From contig DASVPO010000012.1 in the NCBI GenBank assembly GCA_036382855.1, positions 124,001-188,000 of the forward strand: a stretch of 64,000 bases of DNA. Reading direction: 5' to 3'. The notes under the pieces are model-generated. The model was not told the origin of the DNA. It did not search any database and saw nothing but the letters and a program-made list of their open reading frames with translations. Made by a program: the position numbers and the translations under genes. Position 1 is the first letter of the stretch, and each line of letters starts with the position of its first letter. Source of the stretch: DASVTR01 sp036382855. Its GTDB lineage: Bacteria > Acidobacteriota > Blastocatellia > Pyrinomonadales > Pyrinomonadaceae. This document shows positions 8,868-16,764 of this stretch, in pieces.

Positions 8868-9038
8868 ACGTCATGCAAAGGCTTGCGTAGTTTGCTGATG
8901 AAAGCTTACGGGCGCGAAGAATTACGTTGACGCATCTTCGCCTCCTGTTATAAAAGCCACTGCTGGAAGCTCTAATATTACTCTCTGCGTGCCCGACCGA
9001 GTTTGATAACTGTACTCGTTCGAGAAGGAGAAACCAAA

Positions 9039-9479
9039 GTGTTCAAAGAGTTCCGCGAGTTTATCAAGCGCGGCAACGTGCTCGATCTGGCGGTGGCCGT
9101 TATCCTCGCCGCCGCCTTCGGTAAGATTGTGACGACGCTCGTCGAGGGCGTCATCATGCCGCCCATCGGCCAACTGCTCGGCAAGGTTGACTTCGCCAAC
9201 CTCTTCTACGACATCTCAGGGAAAAATCCGCCGAGCCTCGCTGCAGCCAAAGCCGCAGGGCTGCCCGTCATCGCCTACGGCCAACTCATCAACGACCTGA
9301 TTAGCTTTCTCATTGTCGCCTTCGTCGTCTTCCTCATCGTCCGCTCGTTTAATCGCCTCAAAAGCAGGCAAGCGACCGATGACGGCCCGACGACCAAAGA
9401 TTGTCCCTACTGTCTTTCGACCATCCCGCTCAAGGCCACACGCTGCGCAGAGTGCTGCATAGATTTGCAGACAAGTTAA
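9039..9479 (+). CDS. mscL: Large-conductance mechanosensitive channel MscL with C-terminal zinc ribbon
   Basis: MscL opens under membrane tension to release solutes on osmotic downshock. The signature FKEFREFIKRGNVLDLAVAVILAAAFGKIV gives the N-terminal amphipathic helix and TM1; TM2 is LISFLIVAFVVFLIVRSF. The start is GTG at 9039, chosen because GAAGGAG lies 8 nt upstream and the product then begins MFKEF like other MscLs (146 residues). The usual C-terminal helical bundle is replaced or extended by a zinc ribbon: CPYCLSTIPLKATRCAEC, two CxxC pairs 13 residues apart. Confidence 0.92.
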   Translation: MFKEFREFIKRGNVLDLAVAVILAAAFGKIVTTLVEGVIMPPIGQLLGKVDFANLFYDISGKNPPSLAAAKAAGLPVIAYGQLINDLISFLIVAFVVFLIVRSFNRLKSRQATDDGPTTKDCPYCLSTIPLKATRCAECCIDLQTS

Positions 9480-9484
9480 AGCAG

Positions 9485-9544
9485 ATCCAAGGTCAAGAAC
9501 ATGGTTTTTGACTTTGGACTTTGGGCCTTGGACCTTGGACTTTA
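9485..9544. repeat. Intergenic hairpin repeat, GTCCAAG class, copy 1
   Basis: Words CCAAGGTCAA on the left and TTGACTTTGGACTTTGGGCC, TTGGACCTTGGAC on the right. The left arm is shorter than the right. The same words recur at 38068-38147. It lies just after the mscL stop codon. Confidence 0.75.
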
Positions 9545-9648
9545 TTTTGTTGGCACTCGATTTGCCCGTCTAGTGAAAAAGGCTGGCGCGCGTACTGTTA
9601 GCGTGCAAGATTGACTGACGGCTGAAAGCAAAGGGAGGGTTTTGGTTC

Positions 9649-10101
9649 ATGGACGCATTTACATTACTGAAGAAAGACCACGAGAAAGTCTCCGGCATTC
9701 TGGAGAAGTTAGACGCGACGACCGAGCGCGGCATCAAGACGCGCGAAGAGTTGTTCGCGCAACTTAAAAACGAACTGGACATACACGCGCAAATAGAGGA
9801 GCAGATTCTTTATCCCGTGCTCAAGGAGTTGAAGGAAACACACGAGATTACGCTTGAAGCTTTCGAGGAGCACTCAGTCGTCAAGCAACTGCTGACCGAG
9901 CTTGAAACGCTGCCGAAGGACGACGAGATGTGGGGCGCGAAGCTGACGGTCTTGAAGGAAAACGTAGAGCATCACGTCGAAGAGGAAGAAGACGAGATGT
10001 TTAAGGATGCGCGCAAGGTCTTGGGCCGCGAGCAGCTCGAAGAACTGGGCGCTCGCCTTCAGGAAGCCAAACAACAAAAGAAAGCGATGGCCGCAAGCTA
10101 G
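9649..10101 (+). CDS. Hemerythrin HHE domain protein
   Basis: A 150-residue four-helix bundle. Putative di-iron ligands are spread as expected: KKDHEKV (about 11), DIHAQIEEQILYP (about 45-57), FEEHSVV (about 78) and NVEHHVEEEEDEMF (about 107-120). Family members bind iron and O2 or NO, or serve in iron and oxidative-stress control. It is alone and cytoplasmic, with no signal peptide. GGAGGG lies upstream of the ATG. Rather acidic, ending in a basic QQKK tail. Confidence 0.88.
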   Translation: MDAFTLLKKDHEKVSGILEKLDATTERGIKTREELFAQLKNELDIHAQIEEQILYPVLKELKETHEITLEAFEEHSVVKQLLTELETLPKDDEMWGAKLTVLKENVEHHVEEEEDEMFKDARKVLGREQLEELGARLQEAKQQKKAMAAS

Positions 10102-10392
10102 CTCCTTTTCCAACCAAACTACAGAGGGGCGTTCGTGTGAGGCGTGCTTAATTGACGCGCGCCCGCGCGACGCCTTATTCTTGCCCTGTTGAAGCAATCC
10201 GAACAGAGGTTTTTACTCACCCATCGGTCTTGTGCAAAAGAGTCTTCAGCAATGCGTTCTAAACGAGCGCGCAGGAGGCCGCGCCGTTAGCGCCTGTCTC
10301 TTCCGAAAGAGCCGGTCGCCTGCGCCGTCTGAGCGCGTTTGTAAAGAGCCGGAATTTTTCAGTTGCGGTAAGTTTTTAGAGAAATAAGTTTT
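10102..10392. other. Intergenic region before the kinase cluster
   Basis: 291 bp with no convincing gene or strong hairpin. It should contain the kinase promoter. The kinase ATG at 10393 has only a weak upstream purine stretch (AGAGAAATAAG). Confidence 0.4.
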
Positions 10393-12111
10393 ATGCGCGA
10401 ATGTCCCCGCTGCGAAAAGTGTTACGAAGACGACGTGCTCGTCTGTCCTGAAGAGGGCACGAATACGAAGCACACGCTGCCCGGCGGCCCGCTCCTCAAC
10501 AGTCGCTATCTCTTGGAAAAGCGTCTGGGACGCGGAGCAATGGGGCAGGTCTATCTGGCGCGCGACCAGAACCTTGTGACGCGTCGCGTCGCCGTCAAGA
10601 CCGTTCGGCCCGATTTTCTCAACAACGAGGAGATGCAGGAGGGAGAAGCCATCGCGCGCTTCGAGCGTGAAGCGAGAACCGCCGCCTCGATTCGCCATCC
10701 AAACGTCGTGGACGTGACGGACTTCGGCAAAAGCCCCGAAGGCGTCTTCTATCTCGTGATGGAGTATGTGCAGGGCGAGACTCTTCATCACCTGCTCAGG
10801 CGCGAGGGAACTTTGAGCGTCCCGCGAACGCTCGCCCTCATACGGCAGGTCGCAGCAGGCGTCGAAGCCGCACACGAAGAGAACATCCTCCATCGTGATT
10901 TGAAGCCCGCCAACATCTTCATCATGCAGCAGCGCAAGAAGAGCGGAACAATCGTTGGCGACGGCTTCGTCAAGGTCGGCGATTTCGGGTTGGCGAAGAT
11001 TGTGGGCCAGGCCGTGGCCGAGGCCGACGCACATAGCGGCAGCGGCCCGCAGTCGCGCGGCATCATAGGCACTCCCGAATACATGGCTCCCGAACAGATG
11101 CAGTCGGGTGCAACTCTCGATGCGCGTGCGGACGTTTACGCCCTCGGCACGATTGCTTACCACATGCTCGGCGGGCGTCCTCCCTTCTCCGGCGATCTGG
11201 CCCAGCTCATCATGCAGAAGATGATGAACGAGCCGCCCGCGCTCGGTAGCCTGCGTTCGGACATCTCGCCGGAGGTTGAGCGCGTTGTGATGCACGCGCT
11301 GGAAAAAGACCCAGCGGCGCGCTCGCAAACCATAGCGGAATGGCTCGAAGAGTTTGAGGAAGCAGCCGGACAGGGAGCGGAGGAAGAGGAAGACGAGGGC
11401 GATGCGCGCGTCGTCGTGATGGCTCCTGTCGGGGCCGAGGTTTATGTTGACGACGAGAGATACGGAACGGTCGGCCGCTCTGGTCGTCTGGTCTTAACGA
11501 CGATTGCGCCGGGCCGTCATGTGCTCAGAGTTGCGCGCACGGGCGATATGGACGACGAGCGCGTGATAGAGATCCGGCCGGATTCAAGCGAGCAGATTAT
11601 TCAGGCGCAGTTGCGTTCGGCCTCTTCGGGTAGCCAGCTCTCGCCTTCGCGCGGCGGCGGCGCGAGCGGCATCGGCAGCGGCCCGCCGAGTAGTATTCCG
11701 GGCGTTGTCATGTGCGCGCAGTGTGGCTCGCGTTTCGCTTCAGGCGTGAGATTCTGCGGGCGTTGCGGCGGCACAGCCTTTCGTCCTGTTGCCGACGCAG
11801 GGCCGCATCAAGCCCCACAGCAGCAACCCTTTCAGCCGCCGTCTCAGCCTGCAAGCGGCAGCCATTACGGCAGCGGCAGTCCGTCCGTTTATGCGCACGC
11901 TGCTCCGTCCAGATGCCAGCGCTGCGGCACAGTCTATCCGACGGGGACGAAATTCTGCGGGCGCTGCGGAATCCCAATTCAAGCCGCGACGCAAGCGTCC
12001 GCTCCGCCGCGCACGCAACAACCGCAGCAGGTCGTCTGCCAGACCTGCCGGACTGTCTACGCCTCCGGCACAAAATTCTGCGGTCGTTGCGGAAGCATAA
12101 TTAGAGCTTGA
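10393..12111 (+). CDS. Ser/Thr protein kinase with PEGA domain and zinc ribbons
   Basis: A 572-residue Hanks-type kinase. An N-terminal zinc ribbon (CPRCEKCYEDDVLVCPE) precedes the kinase domain (about 35-310): glycine loop GRGAMGQV, catalytic lysine in RVAVKTV, HRDLKPAN and GDFGLAK, activation-segment GTPEYMAPEQ. A PEGA domain follows (about 345-395, VVVMAPVGAEVYVDDERYG) and then three copies of a CxxC...CGRCG zinc ribbon (about 440-570) separated by Gln/Pro-rich linkers. No clear transmembrane helix, so it is probably cytoplasmic. All catalytic residues are present. It heads a cluster with another kinase and zinc-ribbon proteins; substrates are unknown. Confidence 0.9.
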   Translation: MRECPRCEKCYEDDVLVCPEEGTNTKHTLPGGPLLNSRYLLEKRLGRGAMGQVYLARDQNLVTRRVAVKTVRPDFLNNEEMQEGEAIARFEREARTAASIRHPNVVDVTDFGKSPEGVFYLVMEYVQGETLHHLLRREGTLSVPRTLALIRQVAAGVEAAHEENILHRDLKPANIFIMQQRKKSGTIVGDGFVKVGDFGLAKIVGQAVAEADAHSGSGPQSRGIIGTPEYMAPEQMQSGATLDARADVYALGTIAYHMLGGRPPFSGDLAQLIMQKMMNEPPALGSLRSDISPEVERVVMHALEKDPAARSQTIAEWLEEFEEAAGQGAEEEEDEGDARVVVMAPVGAEVYVDDERYGTVGRSGRLVLTTIAPGRHVLRVARTGDMDDERVIEIRPDSSEQIIQAQLRSASSGSQLSPSRGGGASGIGSGPPSSIPGVVMCAQCGSRFASGVRFCGRCGGTAFRPVADAGPHQAPQQQPFQPPSQPASGSHYGSGSPSVYAHAAPSRCQRCGTVYPTGTKFCGRCGIPIQAATQASAPPRTQQPQQVVCQTCRTVYASGTKFCGRCGSIIRA

Positions 12112-12136
12112 GATGGCGGCGGCTTCCCGTATAATA
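12109..12136 (+). promoter_or_regulatory. Putative sigma70 promoter for the zinc-ribbon protein gene
   Basis: TTGAGA (12109-12114), 16-bp spacer, TATAAT (12131-12136). It overlaps the kinase stop codon and lies about 140 bp before the next ATG (12278), so that gene can be transcribed independently. Confidence 0.55.
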
Positions 12137-12277
12137 CAACTCATCCTCGTTGCGTTGAGCGCAGATGACCTCAAACGACTACTAGCGCCCATGGCGGCCG
12201 TAAAGAGCAGCACGACGAATCCGGCTTGCGCCCGCGCCGGCATGGGCCAACAAGAGAGAAAGTAAGCGAGACCAACT

Positions 12278-13351
12278 ATGAAAAGATGCCCGACCTGCAA
12301 TCGGACTTATACGGACGACGGATTGAGCTTTTGTTTGGACGACGGCGCGCTGCTCTTGAACGCAGGTGGGCCAACAGGCGGTGGGCCAGCAAACTTCGAC
12401 CCGAACGCGACTCTTGCATATCCGGCAGCGCGCGATACCAGCGGCACTCCCAATCCACCCTTCCCGACAAACGTGCCGCCGCAGCAGGTCGTCCCGACCC
12501 CACAGCAGCAACCGCAGCCTCACTGGTCGCCCGCGCCCTACGCGCCGCAACCGGCTGCGCGCAAGAAATCCAACCCGCTGCCGTGGATACTGGGCATCGT
12601 CGGCGTGCTGCTCGTGCTAGGCATCGGCGCTATCGTGATGCTCTCGATTGCGGGCGGCAGCAATTCAAACAACTCAAACGCCAATAATAACAACCGGGCC
12701 GCAAACAACTCGAACAACACGAATCGCAACGCGAACAACACAAACAACTCGAACGCCAACAATTCCAACAACAGCAACTACAACTCCTCGACCAAGGGTG
12801 CGCTGACCGACGACTTCTCAACACAGAAATGGGGCACAGGCGCACGCGCCTTCGGCAGCTTCTACGCCGACGGCGAATACCACATGCATCACACGGTCGC
12901 TGACCAGTACGTCGTCATCTACTCGCCCGATGAAGAGTCTTACAGAACCGAGGATGCGACCGTGAAGGTGACTGTGCGCAGCGTTGATAACAATATCCCG
13001 ACGGTCGGCTATGGCATCGTCGTCCACGGCGAGTTGGTAGACGGTAAGCTTCAGGGCTACGCGTTCCTGATTAAGAACGGCCCAGACCCCAAGTATGGCG
13101 TGATGCTTCTGGAGAACGGTGAACAGAAGACGCTCATTAAACCGGCCACCAGTTCGGCCATTCGCACCGGCACGAATCCGAACCAACTGGAAGTGAGAAT
13201 CAGCGGCTCGCAGCTCTCCTTCTACATCAACGGGCAATATGCGACCAGCATCACGGACACAGCCGACCTTGCGGACACGGACGGCCGCGTCGGCTTCTAC
13301 ACGAGCACCGGGGGCGAAGTTGCGTTTGATGACCTGTCAGTTCAAAAATAG
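12278..13351 (+). CDS. Zinc-ribbon membrane protein with LamG/DUF1080-like extracellular domain
   Basis: 357 residues. N-terminal zinc ribbon CPTCNRTYTDDGLSFCLDD, a Pro/Gln-rich cytoplasmic linker, one membrane helix (WILGIVGVLLVLGIGAIVML, about 108-128), an Asn-rich spacer of roughly 45 residues (runs of SNN/NAN), then a beta-rich domain (TDDFSTQKWG... to VAFDDLSVQK) resembling the jelly roll of DUF1080/LamG proteins, which often bind sugars. The N-terminal ribbon is nearly the same as that of the protein at 19314. Likely a surface sensor or binding protein linked to the kinase cluster; no enzymatic motif. Confidence 0.75.
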   Translation: MKRCPTCNRTYTDDGLSFCLDDGALLLNAGGPTGGGPANFDPNATLAYPAARDTSGTPNPPFPTNVPPQQVVPTPQQQPQPHWSPAPYAPQPAARKKSNPLPWILGIVGVLLVLGIGAIVMLSIAGGSNSNNSNANNNNRAANNSNNTNRNANNTNNSNANNSNNSNYNSSTKGALTDDFSTQKWGTGARAFGSFYADGEYHMHHTVADQYVVIYSPDEESYRTEDATVKVTVRSVDNNIPTVGYGIVVHGELVDGKLQGYAFLIKNGPDPKYGVMLLENGEQKTLIKPATSSAIRTGTNPNQLEVRISGSQLSFYINGQYATSITDTADLADTDGRVGFYTSTGGEVAFDDLSVQK

Positions 13352-13443
13352 ACCGAAGAGTTTTTCAGTCTATCTTGAGCGAGCGAAGCAGCCCTTGCGC
13401 TTAAGTTGCTCGGCGGCGCTGCCGCTCTAACGAGCGAGACTAT

Positions 13444-14763
13444 ATGCAAGTCACCTTAAGAGTTTTATCCGGCCCACACGCCGGGCGCTCATTTGTCTTC
13501 GACCAGCACAATACCTTTCTGATTGGTCGCAGCGACGCAGCGCAACTCTGCCTGCCTGATGACCGCTTCTTCTCGCGCAACCACTGCCTGCTTGAAATCG
13601 CGCCGCCGCGCTGCTTTCTGCGCGACCTCGGCTCGACCAACGGCACTTACGTCAACGGCCAGAAAGTCCAGGAAGCTTTCCTCAGCAACGGCGACCGCAT
13701 ACAGGGAGGACAAACAGTCCTCGCCGTCGAAGTCAGCGCCGAACAACCCACACAGCTTTACGAACAACAGCAGGGAGCGAACCACCCGACGCTGCATCAA
13801 ACGCAGCCCGCCATCGTCATGGTCGAATGCCTCAACTGCGGGCGTCGCGACCAAGCCGAAGCTTCCAGCCCCGACGAGCAAATGACCTATCTCTGCGAAG
13901 AGTGTCGCGAGGAATTGAAGCGGCAGCCGCAGCCCGTTCCCGGCTACGAGACGTTGAAGATTCTGGGGCGCGGCGGGATGGGCTGCGTCATGCTGGCACG
14001 CAATCAGGAGACGGGTGAGGCCGTAGCCATCAAGACGCTGCTGCCCGAAGTTGCCGTCAGCGATCAAGCCCTGCGCCGCTTCATGCGCGAGATAGATGTC
14101 GCCGCCGCCCTACAGCATCCGCACATCGTCAGGTTCATAGACCGCGGCACAAACAACGGCGTCGTCTACCTGATTACAGAATTCGTGGAAGGCGCGGACG
14201 CGGCACGCCTCGCCGACGCGCGCGGCGGCAGCCTTCCCTATCAGGAGGCCGTGCCCATCATCGCGCAGGCGCTCGACGCTCTCGCCTACGCTCATGCGAA
14301 CGGCTACATTCACCGCGACATCAAGGACCAGAACATCCTCGTCAGCGGTTCTTGGCCCAACTACAACGCCAAGCTCACAGACTTCGGCCTCGCCAAGAGT
14401 TTTACGCAGACGGGCATGAGCGGCGTCACGATGGCCGGAGATGTGGCGGGCACATTCGCCTACATGCCGCCCGAACAAATCCGCGACTTCCGCAACGTCC
14501 GCCCCTCATCCGACATTTATGCGATGGGCATGACCGCCTACAGCCTCGTCACAGGCAACGTCGCCCTCGACATCAGCCCCCGCTCCAACGTCGCCGAGAC
14601 CGTCAAAGCCATCTTTGAAAAACCCATCATCCCCATCCACCAACGCAACCCAACTGTCCCGCCCATCCTCGCCAACGTCATCGAGCGTGCCCTCGCCAAA
14701 GACCCCGCCCAACGCTGGGCCTCCGCCGACGCCTTCCGTCAGGCGCTCCTGCAATCAATTTAA
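13444..14763 (+). CDS. FHA domain-Ser/Thr protein kinase fusion
   Basis: 439 residues. The FHA domain occupies about 1-95 (FLIGRSDAAQLCLPDD, FSRNHCLLE, LRDLGSTNGTYVNG), a phosphothreonine-binding module. A zinc ribbon follows (CLNCGRRDQ...YLCEEC, about 123-150). The kinase domain is about 165-438: GRGGMGCV, VAIKTLLP, YIHRDIKDQNIL, TDFGLAKS and FAYMPPEQ. No membrane segment is seen. The FHA domain probably recruits the kinase to phosphorylated partners or to itself, possibly the neighbouring PEGA kinase. Catalytic motifs are complete. It lies 92 bp downstream of the zinc-ribbon membrane protein. Confidence 0.92.
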   Translation: MQVTLRVLSGPHAGRSFVFDQHNTFLIGRSDAAQLCLPDDRFFSRNHCLLEIAPPRCFLRDLGSTNGTYVNGQKVQEAFLSNGDRIQGGQTVLAVEVSAEQPTQLYEQQQGANHPTLHQTQPAIVMVECLNCGRRDQAEASSPDEQMTYLCEECREELKRQPQPVPGYETLKILGRGGMGCVMLARNQETGEAVAIKTLLPEVAVSDQALRRFMREIDVAAALQHPHIVRFIDRGTNNGVVYLITEFVEGADAARLADARGGSLPYQEAVPIIAQALDALAYAHANGYIHRDIKDQNILVSGSWPNYNAKLTDFGLAKSFTQTGMSGVTMAGDVAGTFAYMPPEQIRDFRNVRPSSDIYAMGMTAYSLVTGNVALDISPRSNVAETVKAIFEKPIIPIHQRNPTVPPILANVIERALAKDPAQRWASADAFRQALLQSI

Positions 14764-14805
14764 CTTCCCTAAGAGCTTGACGCTCACGCTTAACTGCGCC
14801 CTTGC

Positions 14806-14833
14806 TTGACACTTTCATTTCACCACGTATAAT
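14806..14833 (+). promoter_or_regulatory. Consensus sigma70 promoter of tRNA-Lys
   Basis: Perfect TTGACA (14806-14811) and TATAAT (14828-14833) with a 16-bp spacer, ending 13 bp before the tRNA 5' end. The best promoter in the window. Confidence 0.88.
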
Positions 14834-14846
14834 TTCAACGAGTCAT

Positions 14847-14919
14847 GGGCCGATAGCTCAGTTGGTAGAGCAGCAGACTCTTAATCTGCGGGTCGTAGGT
14901 TCGATCCCTACTCGGCTCA
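14847..14919 (+). tRNA. tRNA-Lys (anticodon CTT)
   Basis: A 73-nt cloverleaf. Acceptor stem GGGCCGA pairs with TCGGCTC (one G-T pair), D arm TAGCTCAGTTGGTAGAGC, anticodon arm GCAGA-CTCTTAA-TCTGC with anticodon CTT, and T arm TAGGTTCGATCCCTA. Discriminator A; CCA is not encoded. Confidence 0.97.
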
Positions 14920-14935
14920 CTTTTAGTTTCAATAA

Positions 14936-14964
14936 GAAAGGGCATCCGTTTTGGATGCCCTTTC
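14936..14964 (+). terminator. Intrinsic terminator after tRNA-Lys
   Basis: GAAAGGGCATCC and GGATGCCCTTTC form a perfect 12-bp stem around GTTTT, followed by TATTTTG. Confidence 0.88.
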
Positions 14965-15045
14965 TATTTTGTGTGCCTATAGTGTGCCAAAGTTTAAGAG
15001 TATGATAGGGATTGACAGATGTTGGTAGGAGCGGTTTTTAAACGT

Positions 15046-15110
15046 CAGGATGAAGGATGAAAGCGCGGCTGCTCTAATTATGAGAAGCCGCGCTTTCATC
15101 CTTCATCCTG
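15046..15110. repeat. Perfect 25-bp-arm hairpin (GGATGAA class)
   Basis: The left arm 15046-15070 and right arm 15086-15110 are exact reverse complements (start CAGGATGAAGGATGAAAG). They surround a 15-nt loop. The hairpin lies between the tRNA-Lys terminator and the 3' end of the radical SAM gene and could terminate that leftward gene. GGATGAA words link it to 7168-7243. Confidence 0.88.
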
Positions 15111-15128
15111 ATTATTTCGGGTGCTGCT

Positions 15129-16400
15129 TTAGAAGCCGTTGGACGCTCCCTTGAAGCCGTGCATGGCCTGCTTCATGGCCCATGTGACGACGCGCAGCGT
15201 GTCGTAGCAGTAGCCTAGAATGTAGTTGCAGGTCGAGAGGCAATGCTTGGAACATTCGGTCTTCATCTCGTTGAGTTGCTTGACATCAAACTTGTGGTTG
15301 CCGATGGTTCCCCAGTCGTGTGTCGCGGAATACATCGGGAAGCAGGGCGCAAGCGTGCCGTCCGTACGGATAATCAGAGAGTTTTGCCCGGCGCGGCAAT
15401 CCCAGGGAGTGACTTCGCCGCGCATCAGCTTCTTCATGTCTTCCATGTGCTGCGCGGGGTTAGCCATCTTGTAGCCCTGCTTGCGCTTGTCGTTGAGATA
15501 ATCGAGCAGCGCATCAACCTTCTCGTAGTCGTCGGGCGTCAGGTAGGTGCGATTTTCGTCGAGGTGCTTGAAGTGGGGCTGCTCGGTCATCGGCGTCTCG
15601 TTGATGTGATAATCGGTGGCGATGCCGTTGTCGTGCGCAATCTCCGTCAACTCTTTCACGTCGTCCATGTTGATGTGCGTGATGTTGATATTGAACATCA
15701 CTGTGTAGCCGTAGTAGCGCTGGCGTTTGACGAGATAGTCGAAGTAGGGACGAATCGGTTCGAGGGCTTTCGGGAGTTCTTTTCTAGTCTTGACGGAATC
15801 AACGGCGAGGTTGACGGTGGCGATGCCTGCGTCGCCGAGGCGGTCAATCACGTCGGGCTTCATCAAGCGCCCGTTGGTCGGCAGATAGACGAAGATGTCT
15901 TTCTTGGCGCTGTAGTAAACGATTTTGTGTATGAACTTGGGGCGCAGCAAGGGTTCGCCGCCCATCAAGGCGAGCACGCGCGAGCCTATTGAGTGCAGCC
16001 AGTCAATCGAACGCCGTGCAACGTCTTCGGTCATGCCCTTGACCTTGTTGTCGTAGGACCAGCAGTAATGGCAATCGTAATTACACTTCCAGTCGGTAAA
16101 CAGGTAGGGTATTATCGGGCGCAGTTCCTTGCTGTGCCAGCGCGATTTGAAGTAGGGCGCGCCCCATGTCTTCCATGTGCGCAGCGCGTTCATCTTCTGA
16201 TACTCGGACTCTGTCATCAACTTCGGGTCGGGATGAATCGGATACGGAGGCTCAGGCAGACCTACGGGTTCGGACAAGGGTTCGAGCGTCGGCCTTGAGG
16301 CGGGCTTGTAGAGTATTTGATGGAGCTTCGGGTCAAGGCGATAGGGTGGCGGCGTCGTGGCCGGTTGGTTAGCGTTGATGCGTTCCTGCGTTTCTGCCAT
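15129..16400 (-). CDS. Radical SAM protein with SPASM-like C-terminus
   Basis: 423 residues. A [4Fe-4S]-SAM cluster motif CNYDCHYC (CxxxCxxC, about residue 109) starts a radical SAM barrel with the SAM-contacting MGGEP. The C-terminal region has further Cys (WDCRAG, TLAPCFPMY, TECSKHCLSTCNYILGYC), as in SPASM domains that bind auxiliary clusters in peptide-modifying or similar enzymes. The N-terminal 80 residues are Pro-rich and unrecognised. No precursor peptide is seen next to it. The substrate is unknown. Monocistronic and divergent from the glycosyltransferase. Confidence 0.85.
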   Translation of the reverse strand: MAETQERINANQPATTPPPYRLDPKLHQILYKPASRPTLEPLSEPVGLPEPPYPIHPDPKLMTESEYQKMNALRTWKTWGAPYFKSRWHSKELRPIIPYLFTDWKCNYDCHYCWSYDNKVKGMTEDVARRSIDWLHSIGSRVLALMGGEPLLRPKFIHKIVYYSAKKDIFVYLPTNGRLMKPDVIDRLGDAGIATVNLAVDSVKTRKELPKALEPIRPYFDYLVKRQRYYGYTVMFNINITHINMDDVKELTEIAHDNGIATDYHINETPMTEQPHFKHLDENRTYLTPDDYEKVDALLDYLNDKRKQGYKMANPAQHMEDMKKLMRGEVTPWDCRAGQNSLIIRTDGTLAPCFPMYSATHDWGTIGNHKFDVKQLNEMKTECSKHCLSTCNYILGYCYDTLRVVTWAMKQAMHGFKGASNGF

Positions 16401-16764
16401 ACGGTCTCCTTCCTACGATGGGCGGGTTGCTGTTATTTTAAAGAGGATTGATGTAAACGCTGCCTCAACCCCGGACTTTTCGGTTGCAAAAGGTAAGCAC
16501 CGCTTCGACAACGGAAGACCCGGAGAAATCCTTTGCAAGGATTTTAATTTGAGCCTTCTCATTTTCGACGCACAGGCGTGGCGAAAATCAAGAGGCGGGC
16601 CGGTGTCGAATCGTCGCATAGATTGAACTATCTTTCGGCGAATTGCAAGCAATATTTGAGAACCCTGCCGGGCGGCCGTTGCAGGCTATAATATAGACTC
16701 AAGGAGACGGGAACTCTCTTAACGCTCTACCAGTCGCTCTCAGAGACCGAGGAGAACGTGAAAC
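16401..16764. other. Divergent promoter region, radical SAM / glycosyltransferase
   Basis: 364 bp without a gene. It contains a TATAAT hexamer at 16687-16692, possibly the -10 box for the rightward gene, and a GGAG at 16751-16754 that sets the start of that gene. No notable repeat is seen. Confidence 0.4.
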
